This document shows positions 35,301-42,783 of a DNA stretch of 64,000 nt, piece by piece (the stretch's first letter is position 1; each line of letters starts with the position of its first letter). This DNA is from Xanthocytophaga flava (GTDB taxonomy: Bacteria; Bacteroidota; Bacteroidia; Cytophagales; 172606-1): NCBI GenBank assembly GCA_030068525.1, contig JASJOS010000004.1, positions 372,001-436,000 on the forward strand, in the 5' to 3' direction. Both the position numbers and the translations under genes were made by a program. The notes under the pieces are model-generated. The model was not told the DNA's origin and ran no database searches. It was given only the letters and a program-made list of their open reading frames with translations.

Positions 35301-37576
35301 AAATAGGCTTGTTTCTCTTCATCAGAAACCGCAGTGCTAACATCATGGATGATCAGGGTTTTACCATTTTTGAGTTTTTCGCCAGGGGGACCGAATGCAG
35401 CAAAAGGAAAACGTCCCAGTATTTTTTGAACAGACTCGTTGGCGTAGTTATCAATTACTTCAAAATAGTCCTGATCGGTATCTATATTGGCATATACCAC
35501 ACGATCAGCTTGCAATTGCTCGCCAAGTAGTTTCATTGCCACTCGCTGAACGTCCATCGGATCAGCAAGAGGACTCAATGAATCGTTAAGGCGCAATAGA
35601 TACTGCTGCTGTTGCTCCCGTTGTTTGCGTTCAGTGATGTCATTGAACACTACTGCAATCAATCGGCTGCCCGCCCCACCAATACGTGAATACTGATACG
35701 TAAGCCAACGATTTAAATCGGCTGTATAGCCTTCATTACGCAACGGCCTACCTGTGTGGTAAACCTGGGTTAAGGCATCGAGCCAGTGTTTTTCGAGATG
35801 AGGAACAAATTCACTTACTTTTCTGCCTAGCGCATTTTTCATTCCGGTGTGTTGCTCAAAAGACTCGTTTACTTCCCGATAAATCAAATCAGTAACATTA
35901 CCCTGGTCATCTGTAAGCAGCTCCTGTATGGCAAATCCTTCATCTATCGAATTGAAAAGTGCCTGGTATTTGTCAGTAGCTTTTTGGGCAATCTCCTCTT
36001 TAAGACGAATAATTTCTGCTTCAGTTATTTTTCGTTCAGTGATATCAACCGCTGTTGCCACCAGGCCGTCACCAAGCCTTGCTGCCATCAGATGGAACCA
36101 GTATTCGGTGCCTTTGAGGGTAAGTTGCACTTCGGTATCAAGTGGATTGCCCGTTTCCACTACCTGGCAATACAGCCTGAAAACAATTGTATCCTTAATT
36201 CCCGGATACGCTTCCGAATACCGCTTCCCGGTCCGGTGTTCGAGGGCATATTTCCAAGCTTCCCGGTTTTCAAGCAGGAACTCGAAATCAATAATTTCAC
36301 CGGAAGCATCGCGTACGGCGGTGTGATAGGCAATCGGGTTGAGAACAACGTCGAATACGGTTTGTACCAGGTCTCTGCTTTCTTTGAGTTCTTGTTCGAT
36401 CTGCTTGCGCCTTGTGATGTCTTCGGTATTCATCACAAATCCATCTCCCATTTTGACCAGAGTTTGATGAAACCATCCATCAAATTGCTCATACGTATAA
36501 TATTGCTCATGATCAATGGAAACGCCCGTCTCGGTAACCTGTACAAACTTGTCAAACAGGCCTGATTGCACTACCCCCGGATTTTCTTGAAGAACTTTTT
36601 TCCCGAGCATCTCATCGCCGTACAACTGCTTCCATCGCTGGTTAGTAAATATCCAACTAAAGTCTACAATCTTTCCGGTTTCGTCACGTACAGCCTCAAA
36701 GGCCTGAATCACATATAAAGAACTGTCTAGCACGGCCTGCAGGCGTTCATTGGCTATTTGCAGATTGAATTCGGATTGTTTGAGCTTGGTGATATTGGTA
36801 GTAGTAGTTGCCACGCCATCACCAAACTTTACGGTAGACTGATAAAACCATCCATCAAACTGCTCGTATACATAATGCCGTTTACTTTGATCGGCTATGC
36901 CTGTATCAACTACCTGCTTAAAGGTATCAAAAATGCCCATTTCTATTACACCCGGATTAAGCTCCAGCAGGCGTTTACCGATCACACCCCCGTAAATATG
37001 CTGGGAGGTTTTATTGTTTATCTTCCAGACAAAGTCAACAATCTCACCCTGCCCATTCCTGACAGATTCAAATACCTGAATCATATCCAGCGAACTATCC
37101 AGCACGGCATGAAAAAGATCTTCACTTTGTTGAAGGGCTTCTTTTGAATGTACCTCCTGCAAGGTCTGCTCAGTCACATCTTCTACCCTATGAATGATAT
37201 AGTGTATGTCTCCAAACTCATCAAGCACAGGGGTATTGAGCGGAAGCCAGTATTTTTTTACAAACCCTGCTTCCTTTCCTGGAAGAGGCACATCATATTG
37301 CTGGCGGGGCAACTGATGAGACCGTTTGGTTGCCAGCACTTGCCGAAACGATGCAGCCAGGTTCCGGACTGCATGTACACCTGTAGCTACCGGATTATCC
37401 GGGAATACATCAAATACGAATTTGCCTGTAATCTGCTCGCGTTTGGTAAAAGTCGCTTTCAGATAGGCATCCGATGCCGTCAGAATCACCAGGTCAACAG
37501 AGAGAATCAAATACAGATCCGGAAGGGCTTGGAAGACTTTCAGGACTTCTTCTGAGAGGGCGGGAGATGATTTCAT
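32375..37576 (-). CDS. Giant multi-PAS/GAF sensor histidine kinase (HisKA_3)
   Basis: The 1733-residue protein has no membrane segment. Reading from the N-terminus there are about nine PAS domains (roughly 10-135, 150-265, 270-390, 395-520, 535-655, 815-940, 1105-1225, 1250-1375, 1380-1500), recognisable by repeated DxTERK/DITERK ends. They are interrupted by two GAF domains (about 660-800 and 950-1090, each ending with TPRNWxxxE). A HisKA_3 domain (RRRISESLHNGVGQILYATK) and an HATPase_c (ELANNIVKHSGATRA, DNGKGIQ, GIGMKTIEDRVKLLEG) follow. NarL-type output regulators usually partner HisKA_3 kinases, but here the neighbour is an Rcp1-like receiver. The array suggests integration of many cytoplasmic signals. 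Confidence 0.95.
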   Translation of the reverse strand: MKSSPALSEEVLKVFQALPDLYLILSVDLVILTASDAYLKATFTKREQITGKFVFDVFPDNPVATGVHAVRNLAASFRQVLATKRSHQLPRQQYDVPLPGKEAGFVKKYWLPLNTPVLDEFGDIHYIIHRVEDVTEQTLQEVHSKEALQQSEDLFHAVLDSSLDMIQVFESVRNGQGEIVDFVWKINNKTSQHIYGGVIGKRLLELNPGVIEMGIFDTFKQVVDTGIADQSKRHYVYEQFDGWFYQSTVKFGDGVATTTTNITKLKQSEFNLQIANERLQAVLDSSLYVIQAFEAVRDETGKIVDFSWIFTNQRWKQLYGDEMLGKKVLQENPGVVQSGLFDKFVQVTETGVSIDHEQYYTYEQFDGWFHQTLVKMGDGFVMNTEDITRRKQIEQELKESRDLVQTVFDVVLNPIAYHTAVRDASGEIIDFEFLLENREAWKYALEHRTGKRYSEAYPGIKDTIVFRLYCQVVETGNPLDTEVQLTLKGTEYWFHLMAARLGDGLVATAVDITERKITEAEIIRLKEEIAQKATDKYQALFNSIDEGFAIQELLTDDQGNVTDLIYREVNESFEQHTGMKNALGRKVSEFVPHLEKHWLDALTQVYHTGRPLRNEGYTADLNRWLTYQYSRIGGAGSRLIAVVFNDITERKQREQQQQYLLRLNDSLSPLADPMDVQRVAMKLLGEQLQADRVVYANIDTDQDYFEVIDNYANESVQKILGRFPFAAFGPPGEKLKNGKTLIIHDVSTAVSDEEKQAYFSINVHAVAAVPLIKNGKLVADLSVHQATPRNWRENEIALIQATAERTWAAVEKAKAEKALRESQKRLQSITNLVPDLLWDSEPDGSTNWYNHRWLEYTGQSFEQAIGWGWTDTIHPDDRESSAKRYGEAVSTGKPLRQEHRIRRHDGEYRWFVVSAWPLSDSSGHVVKVYGAATDIHDRKQAEETLRESEDRKAFLLKLSDALHPLYDSIEIEHTANKVTMDYFGSDRCYYCQIKGGHAIIYRDAAREGLPSVANVYPLHTMPIFKTVIDVAKPFIVPDVKVTELVDESLRELCVSLQVISFINIPVIKDNNPVGILCIVQSTPRNWTNFEVSLAEEVAERTWGAVERARAEANLRENEEQFRRALEEAPIPIIMHAEDGEVLQISRSWTELTGYSLQEVPSFEFWLTKAYGQGADQVRSHMQHLFEGHVRTLNIDFPILTRHGQLRHWSFSASSPGVLRDGRRFIVGMAVDITERLQTQMQLQEFNTMLERQVSERTKELEESRDLLQSVFDTSLMGMSVMKAVRDENGNIVDFRIRIANKEIKRETGRMDLEGKLYAQEFPGIQQVGIYDIIVRVVETGKAEGMEYYYPFEGFNKWFTCMFVKLEDGVVATNLDITERKLVELELHKRLMILQQAEQVAAMGSWEYDLDTKSFYWSEGMYRLFSLPLGSQIPLEVYLDYVDRQDHPLAQKMVDKIRNGEGPFEETLHMIVDQKPVTVKVKSAVMYDTEGKPMRVVGVDLDISELKRLEEENIKIQIEQQKQLLLAILEAQEEERRRISESLHNGVGQILYATKLNLNQLELYLESNDKPMVQKSLRATEAMLVDAIAETRRASHELVPILLKEYGLDKAIKDFCTRFSGSGIEFACHGLEERFPDYLEAAIYRIAQELANNIVKHSGATRARIEVTHDDQFIYVEAQDNGKGIQTPKPDSSKSGKGIGMKTIEDRVKLLEGTIEIESAPGNGTLITIILPLR

Positions 37577-38006
37577 ACCAAGTCCTACTGGTTATAGGTG
37601 TAAGTGAACTGCCTTTCAGCAAAAAAGTGTATTGTTGTTTTAAAAATAGTAAATAGTATGAGAAAGCGACAGGAACAACGGAATAAATAGCTGATCAATA
37701 AGGCATTAGATATTTCACCTCCTTCATTCCTATTGAGTTGAGCTTTCGTATTGAAATACAGGGCAGAGATTCCGAAGAGCAGATGGAAACCTTATTGTTT
37801 GATGTTCCGCGCCTGTTTTCAGGTTTGTCGCTTGGTCTTTTCCAGGTAGTGCTAAACCTACAGAGTATTCTATCATTGGCAGCAGGGTATAGTGGTAGTA
37901 TTGGGGAATAGACTTTTCAGCCTACAAACAGATAGTCTGATTATAAGTTATTGAAGTTTAGAATAAGCTATAAAGGTTGGAAAAGCCTTGTACTGGAAAA
38001 AGAGAA
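37577..38006. other. Intergenic region between the multi-PAS kinase and MarR genes
   Basis: No gene is supported. The region would carry the promoter of the kinase gene at its left end and the 3' UTR of the MarR gene at its right end. It contains no repeat or hairpin besides the terminator listed next. Confidence 0.4.
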
Positions 38007-38036
38007 TAAATACTCATTCTGATAATTGAGTATTTA
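38007..38036 (-). terminator. Terminator-like hairpin after the MarR gene
   Basis: TAAATACTCA (38007-38016) and TGAGTATTTA (38027-38036) form a perfect 10-bp stem with a 10-nt loop. On the minus strand a pyrimidine-rich TTTATTCTCTTTTTCC follows the stem. It lies about 60 bp after the MarR stop codon. Confidence 0.55.
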
Positions 38037-38095
38037 CCACAGCAATAAGAATAGAATCGGTAAATTAGTAGATTCGAGTTGTATACAAACTAAGT

Positions 38096-38710
38096 CTATT
38101 CTTTCCTATTATCTTTTTTATCCTCTAGCCATTTTTTAGCAAGTGAAGCCTCAATCGGTTGCAACAGTTGTATACCAAGTTGTATCTGCTCCTGGCTTAA
38201 TTTGCCAAAACACATCTGGTTGACTTTACTTAATTTTTGATAGCAAGCTTCTAATACCCGTGTCCCATCTTTGGTTATCGAGATCCGTTTCGTTCTCTTG
38301 TCTAGCTCATCTTCCTGTTCTGCAATCAGGTTAGCTTTCTTTAATCTGTCGAGGATCAATAAACCAGATGAAAGTTCATTGAAGTTAGCTAAAATGATAT
38401 CGGTTTTCTTTGAATTGGGAGTGTTGGAAATAGAGTTCAGATACAAAAACTCATCAAAGCTACTAATCCCACATTCCTTAAAGGCTCCAATTGCATAGAG
38501 GCTATGCAGTTTAGCAATTCTTCCAAGTAGCTTAGTGAACATGCTGGTATCATCCGGAGGGATGGGTGACTGCCAAAAGTCAGCCTTTTTGTTTTTTTGC
38601 TCCAGATTGATCAAATAAGCTTGACAAAACTGACTTAATTCTGCAGTAGGGTTTTCCTCCTCATACTTAGCCCATAAGTTAACTAACTCGACCGTTTTGT
38701 TCATATACAT
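38096..38710 (-). CDS. MarR-family transcriptional regulator
   Basis: The 204-residue protein has a winged-helix core in the middle and C-terminal part: FDEFLYLNSISNTPNSKKTD, then GLLILDRLKKANLIAEQEDE and the wing DKRTKRISITKDGTRVLEAC. It has an N-terminal extension of about 60 residues that is also present in the MarR protein at 46067-46741, a distant paralogue. It is divergently transcribed from a VOC-family gene across a short region containing three matching palindromes, so it very likely represses both genes and responds to a small ligand. Confidence 0.92.
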   Translation of the reverse strand: MYMNKTVELVNLWAKYEEENPTAELSQFCQAYLINLEQKNKKADFWQSPIPPDDTSMFTKLLGRIAKLHSLYAIGAFKECGISSFDEFLYLNSISNTPNSKKTDIILANFNELSSGLLILDRLKKANLIAEQEDELDKRTKRISITKDGTRVLEACYQKLSKVNQMCFGKLSQEQIQLGIQLLQPIEASLAKKWLEDKKDNRKE

Positions 38711-38737
38711 CCTATTTGATGTAAAAATAAATAATTA

Positions 38738-38802
38738 TATCATACATGATACAATTAAATCATTAATGATATATATTTACAATGATAAACATCATAAATG
38801 AT
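38738..38802. promoter_or_regulatory. Three ATCATnnATGAT palindromes (probable MarR operators)
   Basis: The sites are ATCATACATGAT at 38739-38750, ATCATTAATGAT at 38759-38770 and ATCATAAATGAT at 38791-38802. All share ATCAT / ATGAT arms with a 2-bp centre. Their centres are 20 and 32 bp apart, close to two and three helical turns, so all would face the same side of DNA. The last ends 6 bp before the VOC start codon. Their position between divergent MarR and VOC genes fits autoregulation. Confidence 0.75.
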
Positions 38803-38808
38803 ATAATT

Positions 38809-39177
38809 ATGAAAAATTTAGTTGTAAAGGGATTGACAGGAGTAATCATGTCATCTGCTCAGCCGGAACGGTTGGCCAAATTTTATAAAGACGTGCTAGG
38901 CATACCTTTAGCACTTAATCGTCATGGTAACATGCCAGAACATTGGGAGTGTGACTATAACGGTATTCACTATGCGGTGCTTAAAGGAAAAGAGAATAAG
39001 CAACCCAATGAGACTATTGTACTCTCTTTTGTGGTTAACGATATAGAAAGTTTTGTGACCGCACACGACATTCAACTGCTTCATCCTATTATGGATCTTG
39101 GAGAAGGAGCCTATATTGCAAGTTTTAAAGACCCAGATGGCAACATCCTACGCTTCTGGATGAATAAGAATCTATAA
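38809..39177 (+). CDS. VOC-superfamily (glyoxalase/bleomycin-resistance-like) protein
   Basis: I chose the ATG at 38809 (MKNLVVKGLTGVIMSSAQPE, 122 residues), which places all three operators upstream. The ATG at 38782 would add nine residues (MINIINDII) encoded across an operator. It is a single VOC domain: LTGVIMSSAQPERLAKFYKD, HWECDYNGIHYAVLKG, ASFKDPDGNILRFW. Metal-ligand candidates are the His in GIHYAV and the Glu/Asp near the end. Proteins of this kind detoxify or bind electrophiles and antibiotics. Control by the divergent MarR regulator is likely. Confidence 0.88.
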   Translation: MKNLVVKGLTGVIMSSAQPERLAKFYKDVLGIPLALNRHGNMPEHWECDYNGIHYAVLKGKENKQPNETIVLSFVVNDIESFVTAHDIQLLHPIMDLGEGAYIASFKDPDGNILRFWMNKNL

Positions 39178-39306
39178 TACAATGCCGTAAGATTAGACTG
39201 TGGGCAGTGCTTATGTTCTGTCACAGAAAAAAGGTTTCAAGTCTGGCTCGATAAAAAAACAGCATTATGTCTACTTTATGATCGTGCTTATAGTTGTTCC
39301 CACGAG

Positions 39307-39671
39307 TAACCGAAACTCCGGTCAATTTGAAAAAATATCCGAAATCTGGTCAAAATTGAAATCGAAAACAGAGTGAGCGGGCAACTGTTCAGCAAGGCAA
39401 GTGAACAGAAATCGAATCACTTTTGAAAATGACAGGAACTCTGTTCACTTTTGGCCTTGACCATACTCCCGGTCACTTTTTGTTTTGACTGGAAGTATGG
39501 TCACTTTCCAGAAATATCCGAACTCTGTTCACTTTTTCTTTTGACCGGAAGTATGGTCACTTTATCCAATGACTGGTATTCTGTTCACTGTCAAAAAATA
39601 TCCGGATACCAGTTAACTTATTGGCTGACCATACTTCCAGTCACCAACCTGTAAGATCGGAGTTTCGGTCA
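39307..39671. mobile_element. Roughly 365-bp non-coding element with inverted ends and internal repeats (IS21-like deletion derivative or MITE)
   Basis: The ends are inverted: ACCGAAACTCCGGTC at 39309-39323 and its near reverse complement GATCGGAGTTTCGGT at 39655-39669 (14 of 15), with an outer TG-like/CA tip. Inside are variants of a 20-bp unit TGACxGGAAGTATGGTCACT (39486-39506, 39542-39562; inverted at 39458-39478 and 39626-39645) and of CTCTGTTCACTTTT (39439-39452, 39522-39535, 39577-39589). Multiple terminal repeats with TG/CA tips are known for IS21-family ends, where IstA binds. No istA or istB is present. No target duplication could be confirmed. Confidence 0.6.
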
Positions 39672-39766
39672 GCAGACAAACAATAGAATACATAAGGAAA
39701 TACATCAACAAGACACATCTGCTAAGCTATCCGATAGAGGTAAAAACGAGAATCCGGAAAAAAGAC

Positions 39767-40336
39767 CTACAACATACGGGGCAATATTTCTGCCAGTTCT
39801 TCAGGTGTAGCCACCATATCCGGGTGATTATCCGCAATGATTGATGCGGGCATACTCTGAAAAAGAGCTGTTTCGGGATGTTGTACAAATACAATGCCTC
39901 CTTGCTTTTCGATGGCTTTAACACCCAAAAGTCCATCCTTGCCTGTACCAGACAAGACAATCCCAATCGCACGTCGTTGAAAAGCATAGGCAAGGGCAGT
40001 AAACCCTCTGTCAATCATACGGGTGATTTTTTGTTGAGACAGAAAGGGTTTAAGTAAGAAAGCTTGATCCTTAAAATCAAGCTGATGCCCTGGAGGTAAC
40101 AGATAGGCGCGTTCAGGTTTGGGAATAATCCCATTGTTTATCCAGCTAATGTGCAAATGTGTGCAACGTTTCAGCATCTTATCCAGCAGGCTTTTGTCAT
40201 CAATAGACAATTGAGGGATAATCACAAACGATGCACCTGTAGGCTTGGGTAAATGTGTCAGAAATGTTAGCAAAGCCTCAATCCCTCCTGCCGAAAACCC
40301 AATTCCGACAATTGGGTAGGATGTACTTTTATCCAT
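39767..40336 (-). CDS. Stand-alone CheB-like methylesterase domain protein, catalytic His replaced
   Basis: I chose the ATG at 40336 (MDKSTSYPIVGIGFSAGGIE, 189 residues); the longer frame upstream is not family-like. The CheB methylesterase fold is clear: nucleophile motif GFSAGG, LLPPGHQLDF, DRGFTALAYAFQRRAIGIVL, and the catalytic Asp in SGTGKDG. The catalytic His usually sits in VVxQHLSPD; here the stretch reads VIIPQLSIDD, so Gln occupies that place. There is no receiver domain and no CheR, MCP or other chemotaxis gene nearby. It may be a non-catalytic binding module or a degenerate member. Confidence 0.85.
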   Translation of the reverse strand: MDKSTSYPIVGIGFSAGGIEALLTFLTHLPKPTGASFVIIPQLSIDDKSLLDKMLKRCTHLHISWINNGIIPKPERAYLLPPGHQLDFKDQAFLLKPFLSQQKITRMIDRGFTALAYAFQRRAIGIVLSGTGKDGLLGVKAIEKQGGIVFVQHPETALFQSMPASIIADNHPDMVATPEELAEILPRML

Positions 40337-40640
40337 GCTTGTATTCTCAGATTTTATGGTACTAATACTATCCGTATAAATCCGACTAAAACCGTGCCTG
40401 TATAAGGCTATGAATGGAAAAGGCAGCCAATGGAAACAAACCAATACCAGACCATCCTGTAGGAAGAACACTCTTCACCAAGTTGCATCTTTTTCTAAAT
40501 CAGGGTCATGGCTGATTATAACAACAGATCCTCAACTTACTTACTGGTGCGGTGAAGTAACTATATCCAATAACAATACTCCTCCTTTTGCTAAATAGTT
40601 AACCGGTTGGCTATAAGATTGTCAAGCACAAGCACTTCAT
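40337..40640. other. Upstream region of the CheB-like gene
   Basis: No independent gene is supported here; a 45-codon N-terminal extension of the CheB-like frame lies in it but is not family-like. The rest of the gap to the SDR gene holds the tandem palindromes listed next. Confidence 0.4.
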
Positions 40641-40709
40641 CACTATGTGATATAGCTCACATAGTAGAGGTGAGATAGCTCACATATAACTTGTGATATA
40701 GTTCCTATG
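40641..40709. promoter_or_regulatory. Three tandem 23-bp units carrying CRP-like palindromes
   Basis: Unit 1 (40641-40663) carries CTATGTGATATAGCTCACATAG, whose core TGTGATATAGCTCACA fits TGTGA-N6-TCACA exactly. Unit 2 (40664-40686) carries GTGAGATAGCTCAC, and unit 3 (40687-40709) carries TTGTGATATAGTTCCTATG with one weak half. The centres are 23 bp apart, about two turns plus. They lie between the divergent CheB-like and SDR genes, 150-220 bp before the SDR start. A CRP/FNR-type regulator is the best guess for the ligand. Confidence 0.6.
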
Positions 40710-40859
40710 CCATATTGGGCAACTACGTGAACTTTGCAGCCTAAATCTGAGCTATTCACAGGTAGTATCAAACAGAATCTGCCCACTGCCTGAAGATAAG
40801 CCAGACAAAGGTAGCATGGCTTATCCCAACTAAATGTAAAACAATTAATTCAAAAAGAA

Positions 40860-41654
40860 ATGGACTTACAACTGACAAACAAAACTGCATTTATCAGCGG
40901 CTCAACCGCAGGTATCGGCTATGCGATTGCAAAAAGACTGGCAACCGAAGGGGCAACAGTACTTATTAACGGTAGAACCCAGATTGCCATCGACAAAGCA
41001 GTAAACGAACTAAAAACAACAACTGGAAACCCGAATATATCTGGCATCATGGCAGATTTCCTGGATGTTGACCAAATAAACCAACTACTCGATCAGCTAC
41101 CTCCTATCGATATTCTGATCAATAATGCAGGAATATTTGAACCTAAATCGTTTGTCGATATCACTGATCAGGAATGGTTACGTTTTTTTGACATGAATGT
41201 ACTGAGTGGCATCCGGTTATCACGTCATTTATTTCCCAGCATGTTAGAGAAAAACTGGGGACGAATTATTTTTATTTCAAGCGAAACTGCTGTGTCCACA
41301 GCAAGCGAAATGGTACATTATAGCATGACCAAAACAGCTCAGATCGCTATCGGTCGGGGTATGGCTGAACTTACAAAAGGAACCGGTGTCACAGTTAACT
41401 CCATTCTGCCAGGTCCAACCAAATCCAGGGGGATTGCTGGGTTTATTTCCGATATGGCAGCAGTAAATACGATTACTGTACAGGAGGCGGAACAAAATTT
41501 CTTTAAAGATATTCGTCCTACCTCTTTGATACAGCGTTTCGCATCTGTAGAGGAAGTAGCAGATACTGTAGCCTATTATGCGAGTCCGTTAGCATCTGCC
41601 ACCAATGGAGCTGCTATTCGTGTGGAAGGAGGAACCATCAACACCATTATCTGA
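40860..41654 (+). CDS. SDR-family NAD(P)-dependent oxidoreductase (copy 1)
   Basis: This 264-residue classical SDR has a cofactor motif (SGSTAGIGYAIAKRL), NNAG (INNAGIFEP), the active Asn in NVLSGIR, Ser in FISSETA and Tyr-x-x-x-Lys in YSMTK. The substrate is unknown. It differs from the SDR at 63107-63901 at only 10 of 264 residues, and the DNA identity extends about 30 bp upstream and 20 bp downstream. It is alone in its transcription unit, downstream of three CRP-like palindromes and ahead of a long inverted repeat. Confidence 0.95.
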   Translation: MDLQLTNKTAFISGSTAGIGYAIAKRLATEGATVLINGRTQIAIDKAVNELKTTTGNPNISGIMADFLDVDQINQLLDQLPPIDILINNAGIFEPKSFVDITDQEWLRFFDMNVLSGIRLSRHLFPSMLEKNWGRIIFISSETAVSTASEMVHYSMTKTAQIAIGRGMAELTKGTGVTVNSILPGPTKSRGIAGFISDMAAVNTITVQEAEQNFFKDIRPTSLIQRFASVEEVADTVAYYASPLASATNGAAIRVEGGTINTII

Positions 41655-41814
41655 TTGCTTAACTTCATCAAGATATCGTTGTTGTTCTATGAACGCTTAT
41701 ACCAACTTACTACACTACCTACTATACAGACAACAAGCGTATCAGTAGCAATATATGTGTTTAGTCAATGCTGGTAATGGAAGAAAACACCTTGATCTTT
41801 CTTTTCAATATCTC

Positions 41815-41860
41815 TGTCCTCCTGAAAGGCTCTCTCCCTTGTTATCCTTTCAGGAGGACA
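41815..41860. terminator. 15-bp perfect inverted repeat, bidirectional terminator candidate
   Basis: TGTCCTCCTGAAAGG (41815-41829) and CCTTTCAGGAGGACA (41846-41860) enclose a 16-nt loop. It lies between the SDR gene (plus) and the TraB/GumN gene (minus), which converge. The GC-rich stem is strong; the right flank is AAAAAATAATAA. Confidence 0.75.
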
Positions 41861-41913
41861 AAAAATAATAAGAGGATTGAGAAGATGAATGCTTCTCTCT
41901 GACAGATAGTGTG

Positions 41914-42783
41914 TTATTTACTGAGAATAGGTTTTACATTATATCCTACATCTCGTAATTGCTGAATCAACCCTTGCCTGTACATAAGATGTCTATATCC
42001 AACTGCAACAAAACAGCTATTCTTTTGAAACGCTTTGTCAAGCCTTTTAACCCATTTCCTGTTCCGTTCAAGCAAGGCTAAATTGTTGTTTTTTTCAGTC
42101 AGATCTTTTGAGAACTCATAATTAATGGTCTGATTTTTATACGTATCAAAAATTTGACATGGTTTGGAATCTTCCTCTAACATACTGCGCATAATACCGA
42201 CACAGGCTTCAACCAACACCGAATCAGCCAGTGTGTTAGAAGAAAACACTTCACCTATCTTTTCTTTATCATCTAACGATTCTACCGGAATATTTTTTGT
42301 CTCAGCCAGTCTCTCAATATAATGATCCAATGACTCATCAGAATTACGGTTTGCTGTATCACAGAAGTTTTGTGCATACATGCGAAACAGGGTAAGGCTA
42401 AGCAGCAAAGGAGGAAGATTATAGTAATCTGTATTTTCTGCTTTTTGCACAAACGAGTCAAACACTTTTCGTTGTTCAGGATTTGTGGCCGCTTTCCATG
42501 TGTCTACATCCCAGGTGACGATAGTAGTATTTGTGGTGCCCGAATCATAAAAATCTTTTCTGGATTGCTCAACATACAACATGGAGGAGCTGGTAAGCTT
42601 TTGTACTGCGTTTTTTTGTGATAAAAAGAAAGAAGGATATACTTCATGGAAAGTGCCAAATACATAAGACTTGTGTTTTAGCCCTACCCTACTGACTTCC
42701 CATAAAAGAGTATTCGGCTGATCCTGACTGAATACAGTAGAGGAATAAAAAACCAGCAATATCACTAATACTTTTTTTAGCAT
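41914..42783 (-). CDS. TraB/GumN-family protein with signal peptide
   Basis: The 289-residue protein has a signal peptide (MLKKVLVILLVFYSSTVFSQ) and the TraB/GumN landmarks: LLWEVSRVGLKHKSYVFGTF with GTFH near the N-terminus, and CFVAVGYRHLMYRQGLIQQL near the C-terminus. The family is related to Tiki-type metalloproteases (conserved GxxH motifs may bind metal) and is secreted or periplasmic in many Bacteroidota. No partner gene is evident; it is a single-gene unit ending next to the 15-bp inverted repeat. Confidence 0.93.
   Translation of the reverse strand: MLKKVLVILLVFYSSTVFSQDQPNTLLWEVSRVGLKHKSYVFGTFHEVYPSFFLSQKNAVQKLTSSSMLYVEQSRKDFYDSGTTNTTIVTWDVDTWKAATNPEQRKVFDSFVQKAENTDYYNLPPLLLSLTLFRMYAQNFCDTANRNSDESLDHYIERLAETKNIPVESLDDKEKIGEVFSSNTLADSVLVEACVGIMRSMLEEDSKPCQIFDTYKNQTINYEFSKDLTEKNNNLALLERNRKWVKRLDKAFQKNSCFVAVGYRHLMYRQGLIQQLRDVGYNVKPILSK

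Noticed and set aside
32686-37656. Many plus-strand and minus-strand ORFs within the giant kinase gene
   Set aside because: Out-of-frame shadows of the 1733-residue kinase; none has family features of its own.
39307-39671. CRISPR-like array, because of repeated 20-bp units
   Set aside because: The units are in both orientations, irregularly spaced and divergent, with no uniform spacers and no cas genes. A transposon-end structure fits better.
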